Origin: Lactifluus volemus
Lineage: Eukaryota; Basidiomycota; Agaricomycetes; Russulales; Russulaceae
Direction: 5' to 3'
Length of the DNA: 64,000 bases
Assembly (NCBI GenBank): GCA_022376515.1
Contig: WTXI01000079.1
Span: 88,803-152,802, forward strand
Each line of letters opens with the position of its first letter. The first letter of the stretch is position 1. Made by a program: the position numbers and the translations under genes. The notes beneath the pieces are model-generated. The model ran no database searches. It saw only the letters and a list, made by a program, of their open reading frames with translations, and had not been told where the DNA came from. Positions 56,901 to 63,846 of this stretch are shown in pieces.

Positions 56901-58667
56901 GGAGCTCAATAGAAGGTGTCGCCAGTGTTCCAGACCTCGGATCATTGCCAATAGTTCCCGATCGTGGATATCATAGTTTCTTTCTGCTTGATTGAACGTT
57001 CGCGAATAGTAACCCACAGGGCGCAACTTCTGATCCTTGTCGGGTTGGTGGAGGATCGCTCCACTGGCGTATTGTGAAGCATCGACTTCCAAGACAAATG
57101 GTTCCGCCAGGTTAGGTCTCTGTAGGACCGGGTCGCTGGTGACTGCCTTGATCAATTGATCTACTGCTTGCGTACATTCCCCTGTCCACTCAAACTTGGT
57201 TGTCTTCTTTAGCAGGTTCGTCAGGGGTCTAGCAATGTTGGCAAAACCTGGGATGAACTGCCGTTGGTAGCCTAAGACTCCCAGCGTGCTGCGGACCTCC
57301 CGTACTGATTTCAATTGGCGTGGCCAGTCTGCTAGCCCATGCTTCTTGCTAGGGTCGATACGAATGGTGCCCTGATCGATGACATATCCCAGAAACTCTA
57401 TCTCCTTTTTAGCGAACTGACATTTTTCCGGCTTCAGGAAGAGCGACTCCTTTTCCAGGATCTCTAAGTATTCCTTGGTGATCTGGTCATGTAGTTCTGG
57501 GTCGTCGGGGGTCACGATGAGAAAATCGTCCAGGTACCAGTGGACCCAGCGAGGGTATTTCTTTTTTAGATTGGCAAAGATGCGATCTGCCATCCGTTGG
57601 AAGGCGGCCGGTGCATTGCATAGTCCGAAAGGCATGACCTTCGCTTCGAATAGGCCTTCATCCGTTTTGACCGCTGTGATCCATTGGCTATCGGGGTGAA
57701 TTCTGATGTTATAGTACCCATCCCTAATGTCAAATTTGGACATGAGCTTAGCGTCTCCCATCTGGTCGAAGATTGTGTCGATACGGGGAAGGGGGTACAC
57801 GTCCTTAACCGTCCATTCGTTCACTTTCCGGTAGTCGTAGACTGGTCTCAGCTTCCCATCCTGCTTTTTGATGTAGAAGAAGGGGCTGGACCATGCTGAT
57901 TTCGACCTCGTGACGTATCCTTTGGCCTGTTGTTCAGTGAGGAACGTTCGCATGGATTTGGTTTCTTCCGCCGTTAATTTGTATGTCTTGCAGTTGATGG
58001 TCTTTGGGGCATCTGGCAATAGGGTGATAACAAGGTCCTCTGGTCGTGAAGGGGGGAAGCGTTTTGCTTCTTCTTCTGAGAAAACTTTGGCATATTTCTG
58101 GAACTGTTCCGGGACTGCTACCCTGCTTTGACCCTTTCCTTCTCGTTGCGCCCATTGTTGGCTGAAACTCGCCTTGCATGTTTTCGTCCTTCGTGCCGCC
58201 CATTTCAACTTCCAGCTTCGTCCTGTGGTGGACAGCTTGATTGGTGGACCCCGAATCTTCCCATCCTTCCAGTTAATTTGGGGGTCGAACTCGCGCAACC
58301 AAGGATACCCCAGGATAATTCGATCCTCGCCCAAGTTCGTGATGAAGAAGACTTGTGCTGCTTCCTTTCGTCCCTGCAGTATATTGAGGAGACAGTAACT
58401 GGTGATTTTTCCGTCTTGATTTTCCGTTCCATCCACATTGAACACCGTTCGTGGCTCCTGGAGGTCTATTGATCCCAGACCCAGTTTTTCCACCATCCTC
58501 GGGTCAATGAAGTTTTCTGTGGCACCACTATCAAGTAGTGCCTTTTCGGCAGCCGTCTTGGTCGCGCTCGTGAACGATAGGGGAATGTCCAGTGTATTGG
58601 TTCTCGAGATACGACATATTTGAGTAAGACGGGCTCGCACCCAGGCTACACGGGTCGAGCCATTCAA
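53970..58667 (-). CDS. Gypsy chromovirus Pol (PR-RT-RH-IN-chromodomain) with ~400-residue tail
   Basis: A 1565-residue frame that overlaps the end of gag by four bases (58664-58667). In order: protease (LLDSGATENFID, near 45), RT (SPFFYIKKQDGKLRPVYDYR, FDIRDGYYNIRI, WYLDDFLIV, near 250-400), RNase H (LEVDASQYASGAILHQ), and an integrase zinc site (HDHKTAGHPG ... CATCQ). Next come the DDE core (ALDLITDLP, VISDRDPRFAS, and the Glu in TDGQSERTNQ), GPY-like KRYGPFPVVQVI, and a chromodomain (EYEVEQVLDSRR ... YFLKWEGYPHAHNTWEPADQ, near 1100-1165). A further ~400 residues follow: a Ser/Thr-rich linker, an aromatic segment (YEWPYNPYKYYEDTRQCLHC), and near the end a dense Cys/His cluster between about 1489 and 1531. 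All catalytic residues are present. The tail is not standard for Gypsy elements that I know. Confidence 0.93.
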   Translation of the reverse strand: MNGSTRVAWVRARLTQICRISRTNTLDIPLSFTSATKTAAEKALLDSGATENFIDPRMVEKLGLGSIDLQEPRTVFNVDGTENQDGKITSYCLLNILQGRKEAAQVFFITNLGEDRIILGYPWLREFDPQINWKDGKIRGPPIKLSTTGRSWKLKWAARRTKTCKASFSQQWAQREGKGQSRVAVPEQFQKYAKVFSEEEAKRFPPSRPEDLVITLLPDAPKTINCKTYKLTAEETKSMRTFLTEQQAKGYVTRSKSAWSSPFFYIKKQDGKLRPVYDYRKVNEWTVKDVYPLPRIDTIFDQMGDAKLMSKFDIRDGYYNIRIHPDSQWITAVKTDEGLFEAKVMPFGLCNAPAAFQRMADRIFANLKKKYPRWVHWYLDDFLIVTPDDPELHDQITKEYLEILEKESLFLKPEKCQFAKKEIEFLGYVIDQGTIRIDPSKKHGLADWPRQLKSVREVRSTLGVLGYQRQFIPGFANIARPLTNLLKKTTKFEWTGECTQAVDQLIKAVTSDPVLQRPNLAEPFVLEVDASQYASGAILHQPDKDQKLRPVGYYSRTFNQAERNYDIHDRELLAMIRGLEHWRHLLLSSPHVITVVSDHANLQYYREAHKISRRVARYIPKMAEYNMKIVHRPGKTNKADPLSRRPGCDQGENDHEDVLVLPPELFVRLFTEEQSLEQEVERAQERHQQQLEEWTKTEGVRRHKTRFGTKWYHHDRLAVPEDPAVHRSILQMYHDHKTAGHPGIMRTWSMIAKDYWWPTMRTFVIRYVQGCATCQSTKSGTTRPKVPLVPIPPKQSYAPYSTIALDLITDLPESQGYDSILTITDHDCSKAAFFIPCNKTIDSEGIARCYAKEVFPHYGPPRRVISDRDPRFASKWTKELCKQLGIDQNISTAYHPQTDGQSERTNQWLEQYLRVYGNFQQNDWVSWLPLAQFVHNSWINETTKQTPFDLLMGHTPAVWQTKKEGKMPAVERRKDYLMEKRNQAHQAIQRAQDLLQKRNVRKKGRRAYEPFKEGDQVWLDGKNLKTSHPFAKLAPKRYGPFPVVQVINPVVFKLKLPDQWRQKRVHPVFHASLLSPYKETEENGQAFSEPAPDVIEGEEEYEVEQVLDSRRKRGGKGRLEYFLKWEGYPHAHNTWEPADQVHADDLVEEFHKQNPTKTRKIIIRRGRMDSRQCSFASSSKSLTNPPSSPLTSASSSSNDRSTSPTPIIASTNTSVGRPSALPITNAPVTSLPYTWEEIQSANLELTLPQIFQASRADADFFDPKREHRTSPGSFIVDYRQVRLVCLGIPYDWPVGRENNYEWPYNPYKYYEDTRQCLHCLFDFKWRRDHPGTQRRTRIFTDGRSTMVAQRLGDFARPETPEEEWFEEDDEGRLQINLLRAPTTPAVVAAQTDGWVPDPPPQTRSVGTQTTPVSTQDEAIQAFPTYGTTEYWLDQRDGNPGGPQQRDRDMEPRARLTLHPHGLDRLGLDSGGLQRFDFPNDSTPRRELKHCRFHERMMTHDSDGCPFPHFSCMPGLGVCRVPENHRWHGGGCLLDGTAEEIKKKRKQMEVLDTCVPGPSQSRRKTD

Positions 58668-60085
58668 AAATCCTCTTCTTCTACCAGCCCGTCCAAGGCG
58701 CCGTTGAAGGCTCCCTTCCCAATCTTGGCCCTGATGTTCCTAAGCATCTGGATGGGATCCTCGTCGTCACCAACTTGCGTGGTTTCGTCATCCTCCTTCT
58801 TGCTGGCTCGAGCTCTGGGCTGCTGTGGCGGCTTGGGATTGTTTTGTCCTTTCTTTTTAGGGCAATCCCTAGAGAGGTGCCCTTGTTCTTTGCAGAAGAA
58901 GCACCGTCCCTCCCTTCGCAGCCTTTGTTTTTCGTCTGCTTTAGCTGAGTCGGTCCTGGTGACATCGATATCCATGGCCCAAGGATCTTTCTGAGGGGGG
59001 GTCTCTTTCTTCTTGGCTATGATCTGGCTGGCCCACCGAGGGACGTCTTTCCTGAAGCTAATTTCGTGCTTTAGTTGTTGGTACGCGTCGTGGTGTTGAG
59101 TGGCCAGCTCCTGCCAATCTTTCATGGTGGTGGGGTTGGCCCCCACTTGTTTGAGCATGCTGGTGAGGAGCCCTAGGTCTAGTCCCCTTTTGTACATTCT
59201 GATGGTGCCGCTGCTGTCGGCGTCCCATCCTGCCTTCTTTCTGAGACGACTAAATTCAGCTGTGTATTGGGCCAGGTTTCCTTTCTTCATTTCTAGGTGT
59301 TCCAGCCTTGTGATTGCATCGTCTTCTTCGTTGGTGTCTTTGAAGGCGTCGTCTAGGGCGTTTTCGAAATTGTCCCAGAGGATTTCCGCATTTTCCCCAT
59401 GCTGGGCCACTTCTTGTTCGATGGTGTCTAGGTAGTCTTGTACCCATGCTGACACCAAAGGTCCTTTGACCATTCCTAACATTGTCATGACACGGTTGTA
59501 GGGGACAAGCATGTCGTCGTGGTTTCGATTGATAGCTTTGTACATCCTCCATTCCGTTTTGAAGACGTCGTACAGACTCTTGTCTCCTTTGAATGGCGTA
59601 GGTGGAATCCCTTTTAGGCCATTTCTGGGGTGGGGAACTGGTTGGGCCCCGGCTGCTGCAGCTGCCGCGCCTCCTCCGCCACCACCGCCACCACCACCAC
59701 CGCCACCGCCACCACCGCCGCCACCACCGCCGCCACCTCCGCCACTGCCCTGGCTTGGTCCAGCCATTGCCGTGGTTTGGGTTGGCTGCGTCAGAGTCGC
59801 TGAGCGGGTAAACATGGGGGTTGGTGAAGCGATGCTAAGAGCACTCATGGCGTGGTCTATGGGGGTGATGGGCGTAATCATCCTGGGCTCTTCATTCTCT
59901 TGCGTGGGCGGGGGTGCTCTGGTTTGGCTGTCCTCAGAGGAGGAGTTTGCTCCTGCTGAATCCTGTTGGGGGGGGGATGTCGCCCCATCTTCATTCTCAC
60001 TCTCGTTTTCGCTGGTTTCTGATGGCTGCATCGAGAGGGGGAGTTCTAGTTCGTTAAGGATGTAATCGTATTTAGTGAACTTCAT
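58664..60085 (-). CDS. Gypsy chromovirus Gag
   Basis: 473 residues from the first ATG in this frame, although the frame stays open upstream to about 60445. After an acidic, Ser-rich leader there is a run of about 27 glycines followed by alanines (plus-strand CCN repeats at about 59660-59752). The capsid module follows: LKGIPPTPFKGDKSLYDVF, YNRVMTMLGMVKGPLVSAWV, WDNFENALDDAFKDTNEEDD, and KKAGWDADSSGTIRMYKRGL. The zinc knuckle CFFCKEQGHLSRDC (C-x2-C-x4-H-x4-C) lies near residue 405. The upstream part of the frame carries the CEFINN-x-WY motif discussed separately. The protein is intact. Confidence 0.9.
   Translation of the reverse strand: MKFTKYDYILNELELPLSMQPSETSENESENEDGATSPPQQDSAGANSSSEDSQTRAPPPTQENEEPRMITPITPIDHAMSALSIASPTPMFTRSATLTQPTQTTAMAGPSQGSGGGGGGGGGGGGGGGGGGGGGGGGGAAAAAAGAQPVPHPRNGLKGIPPTPFKGDKSLYDVFKTEWRMYKAINRNHDDMLVPYNRVMTMLGMVKGPLVSAWVQDYLDTIEQEVAQHGENAEILWDNFENALDDAFKDTNEEDDAITRLEHLEMKKGNLAQYTAEFSRLRKKAGWDADSSGTIRMYKRGLDLGLLTSMLKQVGANPTTMKDWQELATQHHDAYQQLKHEISFRKDVPRWASQIIAKKKETPPQKDPWAMDIDVTRTDSAKADEKQRLRREGRCFFCKEQGHLSRDCPKKKGQNNPKPPQQPRARASKKEDDETTQVGDDEDPIQMLRNIRAKIGKGAFNGALDGLVEEEDF
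59660..59752. repeat. Trinucleotide (CCN)n microsatellite in gag
   Basis: A run of CCA/CCG/CCT triplets on the plus strand, read as GGN codons (poly-Gly) on the coding minus strand. It keeps the gag frame. Such tracts slip easily, so its length may vary between copies of the element. Confidence 0.9.
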
Positions 60086-60445
60086 GGTGGGGTCGGTCCA
60101 GTACTCGCTGCTCGACCAGTAGATGTTGTACCACCGATTGTTGATGAATTCGCAGGGGGACCTGTACTTGGTTCTTAACCCTTCTTCTTCGTGATAGGAG
60201 TGATAGGTCGTTGGTTTCTGGTATAGTTGGTGCGTTTGTCTCCTATCTTCTAGGAACCTGATGCTTCCTTTCTGTTCGATGGTTAGGTCGTCGTCCTCTC
60301 TGGGGATGACCCTGGTTCCAAGGTCGTCTTCGTTTGTATCCCAGACAACGATTAAAGACCCGTCGTTATTCCTGTCCAGCCTTGCGTATGGAAGGCAATG
60401 TGATCCCCCGGTAGGTAGAGGATCAGTATGTTTCTTTGTTCAGAT
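60086..60445 (-). other. Open pre-Gag segment of the chromovirus, no ATG
   Basis: The gag frame remains open here, and its translation looks like real protein: HCLPYARLDRNNDGSLIVVW, then RVIPREDDDLTIEQKGSIRF, QLYQKPTTYHSYHEEEGLR, and YRSPCEFINNRWYNIYWSSS. The CEFINN-x-WY motif is shared with the older Gypsy element at the same place. No ATG in frame precedes it. Expression would need splicing, a frameshift from the leader frame at 60352-60657, or a non-AUG start. Confidence 0.65.
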
Positions 60446-60657
60446 TGGAACAATTCTGTTCCTGCACCTAAGATTGTTTCTAGGTGTCCAATGGTGCGTA
60501 CACAGGAAATGCTGACTTCTTTCCAGCACCTTTGCTCCGATCTTCGTTTGGCGTTATACTGTTTCTGTATTGCCTCGTTCTTGTTCAAATGTGCGTCGAT
60601 CAACAATTCTTTGATCCGCAGATAGGTTGGTTGTTGTAGGTAGTCCCAAGTGGACAT
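60352..60657 (-). CDS. Leader ORF of the chromovirus, overlaps pre-Gag in another frame
   Basis: 101 codons from the first ATG after the 5' LTR (60657). The start is helical (MSTWDYLQQPTYLRIKELLI, LNKNEAIQKQYNAKRRSEQR), then VSISCVRTIGHLETILGAGT. The gag frame is displaced by -1 relative to this one and opens at about 60445, giving roughly 95 nt of overlap. The predicted protein changes character within the overlap, near the run GGGGG (about 60401). So the leader may be the true N-terminus of Gag, joined by -1 frameshifting or splicing. I recognise no domain. Confidence 0.5.
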   Translation of the reverse strand: MSTWDYLQQPTYLRIKELLIDAHLNKNEAIQKQYNAKRRSEQRCWKEVSISCVRTIGHLETILGAGTELFQSEQRNILILYLPGDHIAFHTQGWTGITTGL

Positions 60658-60681
60658 CTACTAGAGAAGAGCTTCGGCTTT

Positions 60682-61196
60682 TGTTATGGCTCGACTAGGG
60701 CCGGGTCCCAACTAGGGTTCTGGTTGTTCTGGTCTCTCCTAAGACCTGGGCTCAGGGACACTTCAAGTGTCGACGCGCTGAGACCTGTGGTGTTGTAGCA
60801 CAACCACCAAGCTTCGATGACCCTATTAGGGCGTATAGGAGGGTAAGAGAAGAGAGGGAAGAGGAGAGGAGGAGTTCTGTCTTTCTGGAGAGTGAAACAA
60901 GTCGATTTGAGTCAAAGCCGAAGCTGGGGTACAAGCTACCAGCGGAGGCCTACTTATACAGTTTATGCTAATTGTTCTACCAGACTAGGGTGGACAATAG
61001 GCATAAGGTCAAGAACAATAACGAACGCGAACAATAGAGACTCGAGACAATAACACTGGACAAAACAGGACAGACAATAGGGAGTCAGAACAATAGAATC
61101 AGTCAGCACAATAAGAGTCATGTGGAAGGGACGTCATCAGGATGAGTAAGCGTGTGTAGGAAGCATAAGGTCCGACTTGTCCTGCATTCCGTAACA
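60682..61196 (-). repeat. Gypsy chromovirus 5' LTR (515 bp)
   Basis: Matches the left LTR throughout, starting TGTTATGG and ending CCGTAACA. The only difference seen is the C to T at base 6. Confidence 0.94.
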
Positions 61197-61201
61197 ATAT
61201 T
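61197..61201. repeat. Target-site duplication ATATT (right)
   Basis: Matches 53414-53418. Confidence 0.93.
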
Positions 61202-61220
61202 AGGAAGAGCGGCAGTGGCC

Positions 61221-62409
61221 TTTTGGCTTACACATCACTGTTGCCGATGCCACTGCCACTGCTACCATTGCCAGTCCTACCAACACTGCTGCTGCCGATG
61301 CCTGCCACTGCTGATGTCTGCCATTGCTGGTCCTACTGACACTGCCGCTGCCTATGTCTGCCGATGTCTACCACTGCCGATATCTGCTGCTGCCGATGTC
61401 TGCCATTGCCGGTCCTACTGACACTGCCACTGCCGATGTCTGCTGCTGCCGACGTTGCCGATGTCTGCTGCTGCCAATGTCTGCCATTGCCGGTCCTGCT
61501 GACACTGCCGACGCTGCTGCTGATGCCAATGGCAAAGTTTCAGATGCTGCTGATGCTGCTGCCTATGTGCATGTCAATGGCAAATTCATGCTCTCTACAC
61601 TGTTATTGTACAGATCTGTACTTGCCATTTACTTCACAGAATACTAGTGCTTATGCCAATGCCATTGCTGGTCCTACTGACACTGCCAATGCCACTGCTG
61701 ATGCCGATGGCAAAGTTTCAGATGCTGCCGATGCCACTGCATATGTGCATGCTAATGGCAAATCTATGCTCTCTACATTATTGTTGTACTTGCCATTTAC
61801 TCCACAGAATGCTAGTGCTTATGCCAATGCCATTGCCAGTCTACCGACACTGCTGATGCCGATGCCGATGCCGATGCCGATGCCGATGGCAAAGTTTCAG
61901 ATGCTGCCAATGCTTCTGCCTATGTGCATGCCAGTGGCAAATCTATGCTCTCTACATTATTGTTGTACTTGCCATTTACTCCACAGAATGCTAGTGCTTA
62001 TGCCAATGCCATTGCCAGTTCTACCGACACTGCTGATGCCGATGCCGATGCCGATGCCGATGCCGATGGCAAAGTTTCAGATGCTGCCAATGCTTCTGCC
62101 TATGTGCATGCCAGTGGCAAATCTATCCCCTCTATATTATCATTGTACTTGCCATTTACTTCACAGAATACTAGTGCTTATGCCAATGTCATTGCCAGTC
62201 CTACCGACACTGCCAATGCCACTGCCGATGCCACTGCCTATGTGCATGCCAATGGCAAATCTATGCTCTCTACATTATCATTGTACTTGCCATTTACTTC
62301 ACAGAATACTAGTATTTATGTCGATGCCATTGTCAGTCCTACTGACACTGCCAATGCTGCTTCTGATGCCAATGGCAAAGTTTTAGATGTTGCCAATGCC
62401 AGTGCCAAT
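61221..62409 (+). repeat. GCC/GAT-rich minisatellite, about 140-180-bp units
   Basis: The left part (61221-61560) is short, degenerate TGCCGATGTCTGC-type repeats. From about 61560 a longer unit appears: CAAATCTATGCTCTCTACATTATTGTTGTACTTGCC, then CACAGAATGCTAGTGCTTATGCC, a (GATGCC)n run of variable length, and GGCAAAGTTTCAGATGCTGCC. Marker TAGTGCTTATGCC lies at 61645, 61813, 61992 and 62172 with a variant at 62310, so periods are 168, 179, 180 and 138. Most differences are multiples of three, which leaves long stop-free frames in more than one phase. One frame translates to a repeat with AYVHANGKSMLSTLLLYLPF and PTDTANATADADGKVSDAA. Confidence 0.85.
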
Positions 62410-62661
62410 GGCATTGGCATACGTACTAGTATTCTGTGAAGTAAATGGCAAGTATAACGATAATGTGGAGAGGGTAGATTTGCCATTGGCATGCATATAG
62501 GCAGAAGCATTGGCAGCAGCATTGGCAGTGTCGGTAGGACCGGCAATGACATTGGCATAAGCACTAGTATTCTGTGAAGTAAATGGCAAGTACAATGATA
62601 ATATAGAGGGGGTAGATTTGCCACTGGCATGCACATAGGCAGAAGCATCGGCAGCATCTGA
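62410..62661 (-). repeat. Inverted continuation of the minisatellite
   Basis: Reads as the reverse complement of about 62080-62330 with high similarity (ACTTCACAGAATACTAGTG, TATGCCAATGTCATTGCC and CATGCCAGTGGCAAATCTA are all found inverted). The two arms of about 250 bp are separated by about 80 bp that includes the small palindrome CCAATGGCATTGG. The pair could form a long hairpin. Confidence 0.85.
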
Positions 62662-63092
62662 TGTTACGGATTCATCTAGACCTCTGCCTCCCTGTTGCCT
62701 CATGTTTTTCATTTCCGTCTACATTCTCGCTTACGGACAGAGCCTCACCTTGTACGATACAGAACAGCGTGTTCATGACTCACAGTGACTCTTATGACAT
62801 CATTAGCCTAGAACTTCGATGATGTCGTAGTTAGACCCAGGCTCATGACATCATTACTGATGGCACTCGCCCTTTGCCCTGTACAGTATATAAGACCTCT
62901 CGACTTGTGTCCTTGCTCTCCAGCTTGGACTTCTCTCCAATACTAGCCTCTTGAATCCCTTCACAAATCCCCTTGTGATCTCCTCCTCTCTTGAAGCCCT
63001 CTAAGTGCTATAACTTAGCTAGACCCAACCCAGACTTACGTCTCTGTTGGTGCCTCCTGAACAACTTGATCCTATCTTAGGAACTAGGAACA
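62662..63092 (+). repeat. LTR-like sequence next to the subtelomere
   Basis: Starts TGTTACGG like the other Gypsy LTRs, contains TATATAA at 62887-62893 followed by C/T-rich sequence with CTTGACTT/CTTGGACTT words, and ends GGAACA. No flanking duplication was found (TCTGA on the left, GCTAG on the right), and no internal element sequence is visible on either side. It could be a solo LTR or the truncated end of a larger element that met the telomere-side sequence. Confidence 0.6.
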
Positions 63093-63094
63093 GC

Positions 63095-63106
63095 TAGGGT
63101 TTAGGG
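63095..63106 (+). repeat. Interstitial telomere-like motif
   Basis: TAGGGTTTAGGG, in the same orientation as the telomere, lies directly at the end of the LTR-like block and marks the boundary to subtelomeric sequence. Confidence 0.65.
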
Positions 63107-63450
63107 TGGGAGCTCCGCGAGCGAAGCGAGCGGGGCGACCGGAGAGAGAGTTTGTTTTGAAGAAACGAGGATAAGCGGTGGGGAGTGAGGGCCCCGTCAC
63201 CGGTTTTCGCTATTCATATAGCTCATCAGTCCTATTTGTTTCTATTTGGACGAACCTTAATATCCCGGACTTCGCGCAGTAAGCATCATTACTAGGATGA
63301 CTGCGGATTGGTCAGGGCGCAAAAAGTATTTGAATTTGCCACGCCTGAATATTCCTACGTTCGTGCCGCGTGACGCAGGGGCGGGAAACATTCGTTTGTC
63401 GATCTCGATCTAAAGGACAAGGTAAGCCAATGGCGGAAAGGTCGCTCCTT
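63107..63450. other. Subtelomeric spacer, no gene
   Basis: Contains a compact inverted run GCTCCGCGAGCGAAGCGAGCGGGG at about 63112. No frame has protein features. Confidence 0.55.
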
Positions 63451-63680
63451 GTTTTAGCAACTGTCTTTGGGACGGAGTCCCATGGGTGGTCTACTGAACT
63501 TGTTTTAACAACTGTCTCTGGGGCGGAGCCCCATTGGGGGGGGTGGCCTATTTTTTTTTTTTTTAAAACTGTCTCTGGGGCGGAGCCCCATTGGGGGGGG
63601 GGGTGGCCTACTAAATTTATTTTAATGACTGTCTTTGGGATGGAGTCCCACTGGGGGGGGGGGTTGACCTACTGGGTAGT
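63451..63680 (+). repeat. Subtelomeric tandem repeat, four copies of about 55-65 bp
   Basis: Each unit reads TTTTAACAACTGTCTCTG, then a palindrome GGGGCGGAGCCCC (or GGGACGGAGTCCC), then ATTGGGGGGGG and TGGCCTACT. Copies start at about 63451, 63501, 63558 and 63617. The G-run grows toward the telomere. The palindrome is kept or compensated in every copy (GGGATGGAGTCCC in the last). Confidence 0.85.
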
Positions 63681-63683
63681 TGG

Positions 63684-63744
63684 AACCCTAACCTTAGATT
63701 GTGGTTTATAAATGGGTTGTGTTTTACCCTAAACCCTAACCCTA
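63684..63744 (-). repeat. Interstitial telomere-like motifs in inverted orientation
   Basis: The plus strand shows AACCCTAACCTTAG (63684-63697) and ACCCTAAACCCTAACCCTAG (63725-63744). This is the C-rich strand, opposite to the terminal array. Both heptamer (CCCTAAA) and hexamer (CCCTAA) spacing occur. Confidence 0.75.
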
Positions 63745-63846
63745 GCCTATGATCTGTAAATGGGGGTGGTTTAGAGGAGATAAAAAGAAAAATATTATAT
63801 AAAATACCCGGGCCCCAGCCTGGGCCCAGCCCGGGTGGATGGTAGG

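Larger units (their letters stand above)
53419..61196 (-). mobile_element. Complete Gypsy chromovirus with extra C-terminal pol domain
   Basis: A 7778-bp element: 515-bp LTRs that look almost identical, a polypurine tract, gag and pol as two intact overlapping frames, and a 5-bp target duplication (ATATT). The LTR identity and open frames indicate a recent insertion. The internal region starts at 60681 on the minus strand without a TGG primer-site signature, so self-priming as in Tf1/sushi elements is possible. Beyond the usual chromovirus content it has a leader frame at 60352-60657, a pre-Gag module, and a ~400-residue extension after the chromodomain. It lies just past the break of the older Gypsy element. 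Confidence 0.95.

Noticed and set aside
59511..60065. Plus-strand frame with a long poly-Pro run
   Set aside because: The prolines are the antisense reading of the poly-Gly tract in Gag.
61364..62386. 340-codon frame rich in Leu, Pro and Met through the minisatellite
   Set aside because: The array is stop-poor in more than one phase because of its base composition. A 1-nt indel between units shifts the phase, so the frame alone is not evidence for a gene.
63451..63680. Regularly spaced repeats that might suggest a CRISPR array
   Set aside because: The units are contiguous subtelomeric repeats with no unique spacers, in a eukaryotic genome next to a telomere.
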